DNA from: Symbiodinium natans
Taxonomy: Eukaryota > Sar > Dinophyceae > Suessiales > Symbiodiniaceae
DNA length: 38,114 nt
Reading direction: 5' to 3'
Assembly (NCBI GenBank): GCA_905221605.1
Contig: CAJNDS010002665.1
Location: forward strand, 285,001-323,114
The notes beneath the pieces were generated by a model, which was given only the letters and a program-made list of their open reading frames with translations, did no database searches and was not told the DNA's origin. The translations under genes were made by a program, and so were the position numbers. Below, one piece after another: positions 1 to 8,375 of the stretch. Each line of letters begins with the position of its first letter. Positions within the stretch are counted from its first letter, which is position 1.

Positions 1-32
1 CTAACCCTAAACCCTAAACCCTAAACCCTAAC
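1..32 (+). repeat. CCCTAAA array at window edge
   Basis: Four CCCTAAA units open the window in the orientation expected at the left end of a chromosome. The array is too short to call a true telomere and could be one more interstitial block cut by the window edge. Confidence 0.9.
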
Positions 33-40
33 GGGCCACA

Positions 41-136
41 ATGCCTGCCGCCGATGCAGATCCAGGCCTCAGCTGCCCTGGGCCTCCCAGAATCCAAGCT
101 CCCAAACCTCTTGAACCTCAAATGTTTAGGGTTTAG
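41..136 (+). pseudogene. short open segment between arrays (putative gene fragment)
   Basis: An ATG-initiated frame of 31 codons (begins MPAADADPGL) fills the unique DNA between a CCCTAAA and a TTTAGGG array. It closes inside the array with the ending FRV-stop that TTTAGGG repeats force on any frame entering them. It is rich in Pro and Ala, and no family was recognised. It may be an exon fragment or chance. Confidence 0.2.
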
Positions 137-258
137 GGTTTGGGGTTTAGGGTTTAGGGTTTAGGGTTTAGGGTTTAGGGTTTAGGGTTAGGGTTTAGGG
201 TTTAGGGTTTAGGGTTTGGGGTTTGGGGTTTAGGGTTTAGGGTTAGGGTTTCAGGGAT
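124..258 (-). repeat. TTTAGGG array
   Basis: About 19 TTTAGGG units with TTTGGGG and TTAGGG variants. The opposite orientation to the array at position 1 makes the first example of an inverted array pair around a short unique segment. Confidence 0.95.
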
Positions 259-280
259 TAGGTTTTGGGAACCTTAAACC

Positions 281-381
281 TTGGGAAGTTCCCCCTTATA
301 CTAACAGTCCTTAGTAGGGATTATAGTACCCTCTATCATAGTCCCTATTACGGACTGTTAGTGTATGGGGGAACATCCCAA
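281..381. mobile_element. MITE-like inverted repeat, family A copy 1
   Basis: The termini are TTGGGAAGTTCCCCC and its imperfect inverted partner GGGGGAACATCCCAA. The arms continue inward through ACTAACAGTCC / GGACTGTTAGT and end in a short AT-rich centre. A second copy lies at 12838-12936, so this is a dispersed non-autonomous element. No coding capacity is present. No target-site duplication could be fixed because telomeric repeats flank both sides. Confidence 0.75.
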
Positions 382-449
382 CCTAAACCCCAAGCCCTAA
401 ACCCTAGAAGCTAAAACTTACAGAAAGCGTCACAATATGGGCCGAGATT

Positions 450-635
450 TTGAGGTTCCCACGATTGTGGCGTTTTCTGGGATTTTTAGGACTTAGAGGG
501 TTTCGTGGCTGGGTGGTTTGGATTTGGGGTAGACAGGGTGAAACGCTCATAGCTACACAGCCTCCCGCTAAAGACTGCAGGCAGAGCGGCAGCCCATGGG
601 TGGGTGGGGCGGCGAGGGCCTTTTCTTTTTTTTGT

Positions 636-671
<36 letters not shown>

Positions 672-761
672 AGGGGCCCCCCCCCCCCCCCTGCCCCACC
701 CGCCCCCCAGGGGCTGCCTCTCTGCCTGCAGTCTTTAGCGGGAGCTAAATCTAAACCCTAA
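450..761 (+). other. ORF through a poly(C) tract, probably not a gene
   Basis: A 103-codon frame contains about 18 near-consecutive prolines made by the C tract at 638-691. It overlaps an inverted repeat (562-744). The frame is most simply a by-product of low-complexity DNA. Confidence 0.1.
562..744. repeat. inverted repeat with poly(C) apex
   Basis: The arm at 562-595 (starts CTCCCGCTAAAGACTGCAGG) matches the reverse complement of 711-744 at 33 of 34 positions. Weaker pairing continues through G/C-rich sequence toward the centre. The apex is a run of 34 C (638-671) plus a second C-run at 676-691. Confidence 0.85.
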
Positions 762-812
762 CCTTCAAACACTATGGAGTTAAGGTTTAAGGGTTAGGGT
801 TTAAGATTTAGG
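745..812. repeat. degenerate telomeric repeats, converging orientations
   Basis: A few CCCTAA units are followed within about 20 bp by TTAGGG/TTTAAGG units. Confidence 0.6.
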
Positions 813-1330
813 CATCTCCTATGTTTGTGGGTCTTGCGCCCCGGGGGCGCGAGAATACCGTGAGCAAATGTCCTTTCACTACTTCATGGGGCTCAAAATA
901 ATAAACAAACTCTATATATATATATATCCACATGTGATAGAATTCTGGTTTTGCTTATCGGGGAATGGTTGCTTGAGATATCTAAGCTATGTTAGCTTTT
1001 AGGACAGATGTGTTGTTTTGCTTATTGGGGCGTGATGGGTTAAAATATGTTTACCCAAGGTACAGCGCTTAGTATAGAGTTCAGATTCTGCTTATTGGGG
1101 CGTGATGGCTTAAGATATGTTTGATAACGTACAGTGTTTAGTATAGAGTTCAGTTTTTGCTTTTTGGGGGGATGATTGCTTGAGATACCTTAGCTTAAGA
1201 AAAAATTGGTTTAAATCCATTGTAAATCTCTTTACAAACATTAAAACACGGTAATAATCGAAAAGAAGCAGCGTTTTTACCGAAAAAACACAGGCCCACA
1301 GTGTGACGCACTCTCCAGAATTTGAGGTCC
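813..1330. other. unique AT-richer stretch with a 70-bp tandem repeat
   Basis: No convincing frame was found. The stretch holds a TA-dinucleotide run at 911-926 and a tandem repeat (949-1198), followed by AT-rich sequence without recognisable signals. Confidence 0.5.
949..1198 (+). repeat. tandem repeat, about 67-70 bp, 3.6 copies
   Basis: Units begin at 949, 1016, 1086 and 1155, each with TTYTGCTTWTYGGGG followed by TTGAGATA- or TTAARATATGTTT-like blocks. Units 2 and 3 share a long near-identical tail ending TTAGTATAGAGTTCAG. Unit 4 is partial. Confidence 0.8.
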
Positions 1331-1420
1331 AGGGTTTAGGGTTTTTCGGGTTTAGGGTTTAGGGTTTAGGGTTTAGGGTTTAGGGTTTAGGGTTTAGGGT
1401 TTAGGGTTTAGGGTGTAGGT
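1331..1420 (-). repeat. TTTAGGG array
   Basis: About 12 units, the right part homogeneous. Confidence 0.95.
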
Positions 1421-1440
1421 CATTGGAAGCAAACCCAAGT

Positions 1441-1505
1441 CAGCCGCGCAGGTGCAGGATGCCAGAACGCAGCAGGCGGCACCAGCACTGCCGGATCGGG
1501 GCTGT
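1441..1505 (+). other. GC-rich open segment (putative exon fragment)
   Basis: All three plus frames are open. One reads AAQVQDARTQQAAPALPDRG, which resembles coding composition. It lies between two TTTAGGG arrays. The reading frame cannot be decided. Confidence 0.15.
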
Positions 1506-1575
1506 AGGGCTTTAGGGTTTGGGATTTAGGGTTTAGGGTTTAGGGTTTAGGGTTAGGGTTTTAGGGTTTAGGGTT
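1506..1575 (-). repeat. TTTAGGG array
   Basis: About nine units with one TTTTAGGG and one TTAGGG variant. Confidence 0.95.
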
Positions 1576-1606
1576 CGCAGGTTTGCGGCTTAGGGCCTGC
1601 GAACCC
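1571..1606. repeat. perfect 11-bp hairpin at array edge
   Basis: GGGTTCGCAGG (1571-1581) pairs with CCTGCGAACCC (1596-1606) across a 14-nt loop. It sits exactly where TTTAGGG repeats give way to CCC-type sequence. Confidence 0.8.
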
Positions 1607-1623
1607 CAAACTTTTGCAACAAT

Positions 1624-1860
1624 GTGCAGCTTAGAACCCTCTTGTACCCTAACCCGCTATTAATCTACCAGCGAAATTTTTACCCCGACAACATGGACGG
1701 CCTGGGAACCTACAGCCAAAATCCTGACGGTTACCAGTGGGTTCTGTGTAGTTTATACTCAGGGCTAAAGCAATTTGCTACAGCTACCCTAAACCCTCAA
1801 CCCCCAATTCTAACGAACCATGAACTTGCAAGTACCCTGGACAGGGATCAGAGGTCGTAG
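1624..1860 (+). CDS. hypothetical ORF, 78 codons (unrecognised)
   Basis: The frame is open with a GTG or later ATG start (1693). The middle (YPDNMDGLGTYSQNPDGYQW) has unremarkable, protein-like composition. The C-terminal third runs through degenerate CCCTAAA sequence, which argues against a functional protein. No family was recognised. Confidence 0.18.
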   Translation: MQLRTLLYPNPLLIYQRNFYPDNMDGLGTYSQNPDGYQWVLCSLYSGLKQFATATLNPQPPILTNHELASTLDRDQRS

Positions 1861-1929
1861 GGGCTGTAAGCTTCTAGGACTCTTGCGCATCAGTGGTGCT
1901 CAGTGCTAGCTGCAGCTCTTTTGCAAGGC

Positions 1930-2240
1930 CCTCACCCTCAACCCTAAACCTCGAACCCTGAAACCTAAGCCCTCAACTCTGAATCGTACTTGCGCTTGAG
2001 GATTTAGCGTTTAGGGGAACCCTAAACCCTAAACCCTAAACCCTGGACCCTGGAACCTAAAACCCAAGCTCTGAACCGTCAAGAAAGCTTTGCTTGGGCC
2101 ATAACTTGGCGCAAGGGGTTCGTTAGGTTGGCGTAGTATGGGACTCTAAAGCCGAAGCCCTGAACCCCAAGCCCTAAACCCAAAGCCTAAACTCTACACC
2201 CTAAACCCTAAACCTGAAACCCCAAACCCCAAACCTAACT
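1930..2240 (+). repeat. degenerate CCCTAAA clusters
   Basis: Scattered CCCTAAA, CCCTCAA, CCCTGAA and CCCCAAA units are separated by short unrelated spacers. The clearest runs are 2019-2050 and 2155-2240. Confidence 0.8.
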
Positions 2241-2244
2241 TTGC

Positions 2245-2328
2245 CAGCCGCTGTCGGGCGTCCTCATCCGGGTTTATGTGCCCTACAGCGCAGACAGCTC
2301 GCGGTCCCACACCGAGCTGAGGGTTTAG
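2245..2328 (+). pseudogene. protein-like open segment
   Basis: The frame reads QPLSGVLIRVYVPYSADSSR and on to a stop forced by the next array. It begins beside a TGCCAG that could be a splice acceptor. CCCTAAA lies upstream and TTTAGGG downstream. It is unassigned. Confidence 0.3.
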
Positions 2329-2425
2329 GGTCTAGGGTTGAGGGTTTAGGTTTAGGGTTTTAGGGTTCAGGGTTTAGGGTTCAGGGTTTAGGGATTAGGG
2401 TTTAGGGTTTGGGTTTTTGTTTAGG
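2320..2425 (-). repeat. TTTAGGG array, variant-rich
   Basis: TTTAGGG is mixed with TTCAGGG, TTGAGGG and TCTAGGG. Confidence 0.9.
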
Positions 2426-2478
2426 GTCTGGAGTTTTGGGCGAAAGCTTCGGGCGAAGTTTCGGGCTTTTCTGATCCA

Positions 2479-2697
2479 TTGTTGGGTCGTTTAGGGGCGG
2501 GGGGGCCTTCTGGAAAGGCGGAGGGGGGGGGGGGGCTTTTTTTAGATTCGCTTTTGGGGTTTTTGGGGGCCTCCCTGTGCTCAGTGGTCCTTCTAGAGAT
2601 TAATTTTAACGCTACGCGACCCGCCTCGGCCCGGCCCAGCGCATCCGCAGCGCCAAGTCGCGGGACCCAAGCAATAAGGGTTGGGTTTAGGGTTTAG
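2479..2697 (+). other. ORF with G-run; right part protein-like
   Basis: The listed 72-codon frame starts in a G-rich tract (13 G at 2523-2535). In another frame, 2600-2685 reads RYATRLGPAQRIRSAKSRDP, which looks more like a basic protein fragment. Neither is assigned. Confidence 0.15.
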
Positions 2698-2805
2698 GGT
2701 TCCGGGTTTATGGTTTATGGTTTGGGGTTTAGGGTTGAGGGTTAGTTTAGGATTGAGGGCTTAGGGCTCAAGGTTCATGCTTGGGGTTTAGGGTTTTTTT
2801 GGGTT
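2681..2805 (-). repeat. degenerate TTTAGGG array
   Basis: TTTAGGG with TTTATGG, TTGAGGG and TTTGGGG variants. Confidence 0.85.
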
Positions 2806-2842
2806 TAGGGCAGAGGGGAAAGGGGGGGGGGAGCCAAGATTT

Positions 2843-3735
2843 CGGCGGTGCTCACACCAGTTGAGCCTCAAACCGGGGGGCGAAATAGGGGGGGGGGTGG
2901 GGGGGGGGGGTGGGGGGGGGTGGGGGGGGGTGGGGGGGGGGTGGGGGGTGGGGGGGGGGGGGTGGGGGGGGGGTGGGGGGGGGGGGGGGGGTGGGGGGGG
3001 AGGGGGGGGGGGAGGGGGGGGGTGGGGGGGTGGGGGCGGGGCTGCTGGGAGGGCTTGCGGACCCCGGTTTCCCAGGGGGTGTACCCATTTGAGGCAAAAA
3101 AAAAGGGGTCCGAAAAGTGGCTTTTGAGGATTCGGAGGGCGGTGCCTGTTCTGACAACCTATACACCTCCGGCCCCAGGCCTCGGCGGACTTGCGGCCGT
3201 GCTCACACCAGTTGAGCCTCCGTCCCTCAAGCCAGCGCGTCGGAGCAGGAAAAAAAATTTAAAACCCTGTAAAACGATGGGAACACTTGAAAAGCGACAC
3301 CCCTAGGTTATGAACCATTGGGTGTGCGAAAGCGACACCTACAAAAACATCAAGCCCCTCTTGTTGCGTCCAGTAGCACCTCAAGCCCAGCCGCTCATGT
3401 GGCTTTTGGGGGAGGGACAAAACAGGGGGTGGGTGGGGGGGGGGGGGGGGGGGGGGGGGGTGGGGGGCGGGGTGGGGGGGGGGGGGTGGGGGGGGGTGGG
3501 GGGGGGCAAAGGGGGGGGGTCAGGGAGGGGGGGGCCCTGCTGGGAAGGGCTGCAACTGCCTCTGGTCCTGGCGAACCATCCGCTTGCGGACCCTGCTCAC
3601 CTAGGGGGGGTACCCATTTGAGGCAAAAAAAGGGGTCCAAAAAAGGGCTTTGCGCTTGGGGGGAGGATTTGGAGGGGGGTGCCTGTTCTGACTACCTATA
3701 CACCTTCGGCCTGAGGCCTCGGCGGATTTACTTAA
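2843..3735 (+). repeat. two-copy direct duplication, each copy carrying a poly(G) island
   Basis: GTGCTCACACCAGTTGAGCC occurs at 2848 and 3199. Each copy runs into a G-rich island (about 2889-3040 and 3424-3533), then a shared block. That block contains GGGTACCCATTTGAGGC plus an A-run (3079, 3610), then GGTGCCTGTTCTGAC and CCTATACACC (3141, 3679), then AGGCCTCGGCGGA. The copies are clearly diverged. Frames here (mostly Gly or Pro) are low-complexity artefacts. Confidence 0.85.
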
Positions 3736-3762
3736 GCTCGGCTTGTCAGCTGTTTAGACAAG
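3727..3762 (+). repeat. dispersed repeat G, short copy
   Basis: The sequence TTTACTTAAGCTCGGCTTGT and the following CAGCTGTTTAGACAAG match, in reverse complement, the two ends of 33178-33247. About 30 internal bases of that copy are missing here. Confidence 0.75.
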
Positions 3763-3817
3763 CACCTTTAGAAACTCAGAGTGATACCACATAGAATTTG
3801 TTTTTTTTCCTGGTCTT

Positions 3818-3977
3818 CAGGGTTTCGGGTTTAGGGTTTAGGCCCCGTAGACCCTACACTCCAATGACATGGAACTCCCCTCCCGCTGTCGTCCTTGACC
3901 AAGGGGAGGTGGAGAGTTTGGGGTTTAGGGTTTAGGGTTGACGGTGTAGGCTGTAGGCTGTAGGCTGTAGGCTGTAG
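3818..3977 (-). repeat. short TTTAGGG runs and a TAGGCTG variant array
   Basis: Brief TTTAGGG runs occur at 3822-3842 and 3916-3940. From 3947 the unit switches to TAGGCTG, repeated 4.4 times, which is a local expansion of a variant heptamer. Confidence 0.85.
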
Positions 3978-4134
3978 CGTGATGCGCAGGATATTGGCAG
4001 CAGGTTACAGTTTGTTTTGAGCTATGCCCATAATAGCAGAACCCAAAAACACCTAGGAACCTCCAACGAAAGGGCTCAGAAAACCCCTAAACCTTGAATC
4101 CTATAAACCCTAAAACCTCATTCCTTCCTTCCAG

Positions 4135-4235
4135 AGGCTTCGGGAAATCCAAACTCTGAACACCGCCCACTCGACGATGAAGGACTTGTCGGTGGAGCCT
4201 CCCCAGCCACGCTTGGGGAGGGCGGGTAGGGCGGG
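4135..4235 (+). pseudogene. putative exon after a polypyrimidine acceptor
   Basis: TTCCTTCCTTCCAG ends at 4134 and makes a convincing 3' splice-site context. The following frame reads RLREIQTLNTAHSTMKDLSV then EPPQPRLGRAGRAGG before entering G-rich DNA and a TTTAGGG array. The composition is typical of coding sequence. No family was recognised. Confidence 0.35.
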
Positions 4236-4273
4236 GGGGGTGGAGGTTAAGGTTTTGAGGGCTGGCTGGGGGT

Positions 4274-4333
4274 GTCGGGTTTAGGGTTTAGGGTTTAGGG
4301 TTTAGAGGTTAGGGATTGGGCTTAGGGTTTTCA
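4274..4333 (-). repeat. TTTAGGG array
   Basis: Five regular units followed by degenerate ones. Confidence 0.9.
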
Positions 4334-4364
4334 GAGCGTATGTGTGTGTGGTACTGCTTTGCAG

Positions 4365-4596
4365 CATGGTGGCTGGTGGGCATTTTGATACACAGCGACA
4401 AGAATCTTCTTCCCCGAACGCTTGGCCAAGAGCCTTACAGCCCAAGCGCCCATACGAAAAGAGAAGCCCAAAGGTGAGGGTTAAGCCTCAGCATCTATCC
4501 TGGACAGGCCAACGGACATTGGCCTTTTACGACATCGTCAGCACTCGAACAAGGGATGGACATATCCAGACCACCTTTAGCGTAGCTAAAGGATAA
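4365..4596 (+). CDS. hypothetical ORF or exon (unrecognised)
   Basis: TTTGCAG at 4358-4364 is followed by an ATG-started frame of 76 codons (MVAGGHFDTQRQESSSPNAW). A GTGAGG donor-like site at 4474 would make 4365-4473 an internal exon. Alternatively the frame runs on to a stop at 4596. It is hydrophilic, with no membrane segment and no known motif. Confidence 0.3.
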
Positions 4597-4640
4597 CCCC
4601 AAATCGCCCTTGCTCTGGAGGTGGCTTAGGGTTAAGGGGG

Positions 4641-4925
4641 GCCGGCCGCCTGGCCCCAGGGGCCCCTGCCCCTGCGGGCGAATTTGGCTAGCAGGCGCCT
4701 CTCAACGCCTCCCAGGGCCTTCCAAGCGCCTCCCAACGGGCCACTACGGGCCCTGACATGCCGAAGGCCCGAAAAGGACCGAGGCGAGCCCCAACCCCAG
4801 CTTATAAACGCCTTAGCACCGCAACTTCAAGAACAGAAATACGCATTGGGCGAAACAGAAAATCAATTCAACAAGCGAGTGTGTGTCTCGAAGCACTGGT
4901 GGGCAGCAACCACCCTGAGCCCCAC
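4641..4925 (+). CDS. hypothetical open segment upstream of a long array
   Basis: A GC-rich lead (4641-4680) precedes an open frame from 4684 that ends inside the next array. Its best part (PQPQLINALAPQLQEQKYAL, then GETENQFNKRVCVSKHWW) looks like soluble protein. No start codon is evident and it is unassigned. Confidence 0.25.
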
Positions 4926-5091
4926 AACCCTAAACCCAAAAACCCCAAACCCTAAACCCAAACCCTAAACCCTTGACCCCTAAACCTTAACCCTAAACCC
5001 TAAACCCTAAGCCCTAACCCCTAAACCCTAAACCCTAAACCCTAAACCCTAAACCCTAAACCCTAAACCCTAAACCCTAAACCCTAAACCT
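4926..5091 (+). repeat. CCCTAAA array
   Basis: The left edge is degenerate (CCCAAAA, CCCCAAA). The right part is about 13 homogeneous CCCTAAA units. Confidence 0.95.
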
Positions 5092-5117
5092 TGCCTACAT
5101 ACCCGCCCCCACACAGC

Positions 5118-5225
5118 AGGTTTTCGAGCGAGGCACGCGATCTCACCGTGAAGATCGAGAAGCAGGGGTGCGCAGGGTGGAGGTTCAGGGTCCCCATAAC
5201 TCCGGCTTTCGGGTTTAGGGTTTAG
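5118..5225 (+). pseudogene. putative exon between inverted arrays
   Basis: After a CAGCAG|G acceptor-like edge, the frame reads FSSEARDLTVKIEKQGCAGW then RFRVPITPAFG. It closes in the following TTTAGGG repeats. The composition is strongly coding-like. No family was recognised. Confidence 0.35.
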
Positions 5226-5294
5226 GGCTACTGAATCCTGATTGTTATACGACAGTCTCCTTCGAAATTATCAGGCTTTTGCTTGCATGAAACC

Positions 5295-5633
5295 CTAGAC
5301 ACATTTCCTTTTGGCAAGAATTTTGTGAGTCGAGCCTAGGTTTCTGTGGTACTGCAGACCCAGAGCCTGGAGCTCTACCAACCCAAAATCAATCTCCAAC
5401 CCCTGCACCTGAACCTCTATACTTTCTTGCGCAATAGTTAGGGATAGGATTAGCCCCTGAGAGGAGAAGGTCCCGGTGGAACTGGCAAGTCGTATGCACT
5501 GGGAAGGATCTCCTCGAGAGATCCATACTGCCGTCCCCAAGTAATCATCTAGCGAGATCAGTGGCCGACACGCTGTGGGATGAGCCAGAGAATCACGCTG
5601 CCTTCTGTGCCTTTTGACAGAGGCCACGTGCAC
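5295..5633 (-). CDS. hypothetical protein, 112 codons (unrecognised)
   Basis: This is one of the longest frames in the window free of repeats. It starts at an ATG (MHVASVKRHRRQRDS) and has a basic N-terminus. The C-terminal half contains hydrophobic-alternating sequence (LILSLTIAQESIEVQVQGLE). It occupies most of a 490-bp unique stretch (5229-5720). No motif, signal peptide or membrane helix was seen. The length is borderline for chance. Confidence 0.25.
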   Translation of the reverse strand: MHVASVKRHRRQRDSLAHPTACRPLISLDDYLGTAVWISRGDPSQCIRLASSTGTFSSQGLILSLTIAQESIEVQVQGLEIDFGLVELQALGLQYHRNLGSTHKILAKRKCV

Positions 5634-5725
5634 AAGCTTTTCATGGCGTGGACAGTCGTTTGATCAGGTTGCAGACAAAGTGAAGAGCCTAATACCCTTT
5701 GACTAAGGAATGCACCTTAGATCAA

Positions 5726-5935
5726 TTTAGGGGTTTAAGGGTTTAGGCTGTAGCGCCATCCTGTAAGGCATCTTCCTTAAATGAGGGGCAATAAGGGGCT
5801 CTCCGGGCCCCTGGCAGACCGCGCATGAGACCAAAGCGGAACCTCAATTGAACCTTGAACCCACAAGGCTGAACACTAAACCCCTAAACCCGAAACCCCA
5901 AATCCAAAACCTCAAACCCTAACCCATAAACCCAT
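5726..5935. repeat. TTTAGGG remnant, spacer, then degenerate CCCTAAA
   Basis: Two TTTAGGG-like units (5726-5750) are followed by about 120 bp of unassigned DNA. CCCTAAA, CCCGAAA and CCCCAAA variants fill 5873-5935. Confidence 0.75.
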
Positions 5936-5937
5936 AC

Positions 5938-5997
5938 ACGAGGTACACGGAGCTCGTGCGGAAGCTAGACAGAGGCAAGAACTGCAAGGACGGCTGA
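5938..5997 (+). pseudogene. short protein-like C-terminal fragment
   Basis: The frame TRYTELVRKLDRGKNCKDG ends at a stop outside any telomeric repeat. It starts right at the end of a CCCTAAA array and a TTTAGGG array follows at 6012. It is charged and helical in character. It is unassigned. Confidence 0.3.
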
Positions 5998-6011
5998 GGG
6001 TGTACACACGT

Positions 6012-6338
6012 TTTGGGGTTTAGGGTTTAGGGCTTAGGGTTTAGGGTTTGAGGGCTTTAGGGTTTTAAAGCTTAGGAGCTTCCCACACAACCCTCAACCC
6101 GAAACGCTACACTTTAAATCCTCTTTAAAGTGGCCGTCAACCCTGGTCAGTTTTAGGGTGTGGAAGGCCTGTACATGATTAGTCAAGGTGATTGAGCCAA
6201 GGGTGTGTAAGGTTCGGAGGCTTCTTTTTTTGGCTACGGGGTAGGTGGTTGGGGGTTGACCTTCTTTTGGTTCTTCCAGACCCTAAACCCTAGATCCTAA
6301 ACCCTAAACCCTGAACCCTAAACCCTAAACCCTAAACC
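6012..6338. repeat. TTTAGGG array, spacer, CCCTAAA array
   Basis: TTTAGGG units fill 6012-6065 and CCCTAAA units 6280-6338. The 215 bp between them holds short T-rich and G-rich sequence with no supported gene. Confidence 0.85.
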
Positions 6339-6423
6339 GTTGGGTTGCCCCTGTCCAGTGGGTTAAGGGCTCCGATGGCTAAGATTCAACTCTGGGTCGC
6401 AGCCTAGACCGCGTGCAGCATTG

Positions 6424-6558
6424 GTTTAGGGTTTAGGGTTTTAGGGTTTTAGGGTTTTAGGGTTTAGGGTTTAGGGTTTTTGTTTAGGGATTAGGATTTA
6501 GGGTTTGAAGTTTAGGGTTTAAGGTCTAAGGTTTAAAGTTCAGGGTTTAAGGTTTTGG
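6424..6558 (-). repeat. TTTAGGG array with TTTTAGGG octamers
   Basis: Regular heptamers surround three consecutive TTTTAGGG octamers (6437-6461). The right half decays to TTTAAGG and TTTGAAG. Confidence 0.9.
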
Positions 6559-6985
6559 GTGCAATCAAGGTTTGCTCGAACATGCTAGAACCCATGTGGG
6601 TCCTTCCTAGGTTTGGCAGGCTTTGCTTCCCCCCTACACCCTAAGTCTTAAACTCTAGGCCCTAAGCCCCAGGCCCACCTGCCTAAACAAGATGCACCCC
6701 AAAATGAAGTTCCTTCTTCCTTTCGAAGGTACTCTGTGACCCTCAGCCCTAAACCATATGCGCTTCTGGTTTGCCTAAGGGATTGCAGCCATATTTGAGG
6801 CTTGCGGGTTTCATTCGGGTTTGCGACTACCCCAAGCCCGAAACAGGATTCCCTAAATCTACTTGGAGGATCAGAGTTTCCGGGCCTGGCGGGGTGAAGG
6901 TCCAAACCCTGAACCCTAAACCCCGCAAGCAGGGAGTGTTTTGTTGGGCTTTGGGGAGGGACGGCGGTCCGGCCTAGAGCTAGGG
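6559..6985. other. mostly unique DNA with weak ORFs on both strands
   Basis: Open frames exist at 6648-6905 (minus, 85 codons) and 6771-6977 (plus, 68 codons). They overlap on opposite strands, end in telomere-like sequence and show no motif. At most one can be real, and I cannot choose between them. Confidence 0.15.
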
Positions 6986-6986
6986 G

Positions 6987-7160
6987 CCGTAACCCTAAAC
7001 CCTAAACTCTAAACCCTAAAGTGGGTCTACTGCGGCGCCATCGTCAGCCGCTAGCCACTGCGGCAGTGAAGGCCAAGGCTGCCGGGTTTAGGGTTTAGGG
7101 TTTAGGGTTTAGGGTTTAGGGTTTAGGGTTTAGGGTTTAGGGTTTAGGGTTTAGGGTTTG
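6987..7160. repeat. inverted pair: CCCTAAA then TTTAGGG array around 62 bp
   Basis: A short CCCTAAA run (6987-7019) and a homogeneous TTTAGGG array of about 11 units (7082-7160) flank an open segment. One frame of it reads RQPLATAAVKAKAAG. Confidence 0.9.
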
Positions 7161-7177
7161 TCAGAGCGCCAGCACCG

Positions 7178-7435
7178 ATGCCGGCTGGAGCGCCAGGGCA
7201 TCTTGCAGTGGGTTTAAGTGTTAGGGTAGGGGCACAAAGAAGGATAACCCCAATTTCGGACACGTTTCAGGTACACCCCCAGGCCTCCACCAAATATGTG
7301 GGGACGGGGGGGGGGGGGGAAGGGGAGGGGTTCAAAGCGAGGTTGAATGCTTGTAGGGTTCGAAGGGCTTCCCAAATACTACGGGTGACGTTTTTTAACA
7401 AGTGGAGGGCGGCCAACCAGCAACGGCCAGGGGGT
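7178..7435 (+). other. ORF region with G-run, unassigned
   Basis: A frame beginning MPAGAPGHLAVGLSVRVGAQ continues through a run of about 14 G, which becomes poly-Gly. No family was recognised and the G-run makes it doubtful. Confidence 0.15.
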
Positions 7436-8135
7436 GGGTAGTATAAAAGACCAGTTTAAATCCGCATGTTTTCGTGTTTATGCACTAGCCCCCTCCAGCC
7501 AAGCCCCTCCAGCCCCCCTCCAGCAACACCCAACCCTTCCCCCCCACCCCATATGGGGGGGAGGGGGGTTGGCTGGAGGCGGTTGGCTGGAGGGGGTTGG
7601 CTGGTGGAAAGCGGGGAGGGGTGCTGGGAGGAGGTTGGCTGGCTGGAGGGGGGGGGTTGGCTGGGCTTGGCTGGAGGGTGTTTTGGGGGGTGTTGGCTGG
7701 ATGGGGTGGGTTGGCTGTGGGAGGGGGGCTTGGCTAGGCGTTTTGGGGGGGGCTGGGGGGGGAGGGGGGTGTTGGCTGGAGGCGGTGGCTGGAGGGGGCT
7801 GGCTGGTGGAAAACCTGCTGGGCTGGCTGGAGGGGTGTTGGCTGGAGGATGGGGGCGGTTGGCTGTGGAGGGGTGTTGGGGGGGGTGGGGGAGGAGGATG
7901 TGGGGTGGGCTGGAGGGGTGGTGGCTGGGGGGGGGAGGGCGGTTTGAGGGTGTTGGCTGGAGGGATTGGTTGTGAGGTTGGTGGGGGGGGGGGGGGGGTG
8001 TGTTGGCTGGAGGGGGGCTTGGCGCGGGAAGGCTTGCTGGAGGGTCTATTTCCGGATGTTTAAAACGCTGGGCGGCCTAACGCCGCGCTCCACGGAGGTA
8101 GTATGAAATACCTGTTTGACTGTTTAGATGTCCGG
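7386..8135. repeat. GGCTGG minisatellite with inverted leader and flanking direct repeats
   Basis: About 480 bp (7560-8045) is built from irregular TTGGCTGGAGGGG units. Just before it, 7487-7550 is CCAGCC-rich, the complement. The two meet at the palindrome CCCCATATGGGG (7546-7557). Outside, diverged direct repeats occur at 7386-7465 and 8053-8135; both hold a GGGCGGCC block and GTAGTATRAAA. Long Gly/Trp frames here are repeat artefacts. Confidence 0.75.
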
Positions 8136-8375
8136 GTATTTAAAAACAGGCACCGTAGAGTGACTCTTCTTAGTTGTTCAAGTCCCATTACGGGCAATTC
8201 TGTGATGTTGCGGGGGAAGGACCCTAAGTTTCGGATACTCTTATATACATGATCCCCCAAGCGCTGTATTCTTATGCTGCATGAGGTTGTTGAAATCAAG
8301 CTGAACCGTTTTTGCTTGGGGGGGAAGGGGTGGCGTTAAACCATAAATACCATGGATATACAAAAAACCATCTAA
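8136..8375. other. unique stretch, no supported gene
   Basis: A minus-strand frame (8060-8299, 79 codons) overlaps the repeat flank and has no recognisable motif. Nothing else was seen. Confidence 0.3.

Noticed and set aside
1-32. A true chromosome end at the window start
   Set aside because: Only four units are present and the same kind of array recurs throughout, so orientation alone is not sufficient evidence.
2848-3640. Several Gly- or Pro-rich ORFs on both strands
   Set aside because: They are translations of poly(G)/poly(C) islands. Frames on opposite strands and in three phases are all open, as expected for homopolymer DNA.
7434-8063. 209-codon Gly/Trp ORF
   Set aside because: It is produced entirely by the GGCTGG minisatellite and has no non-repeat coding signal.
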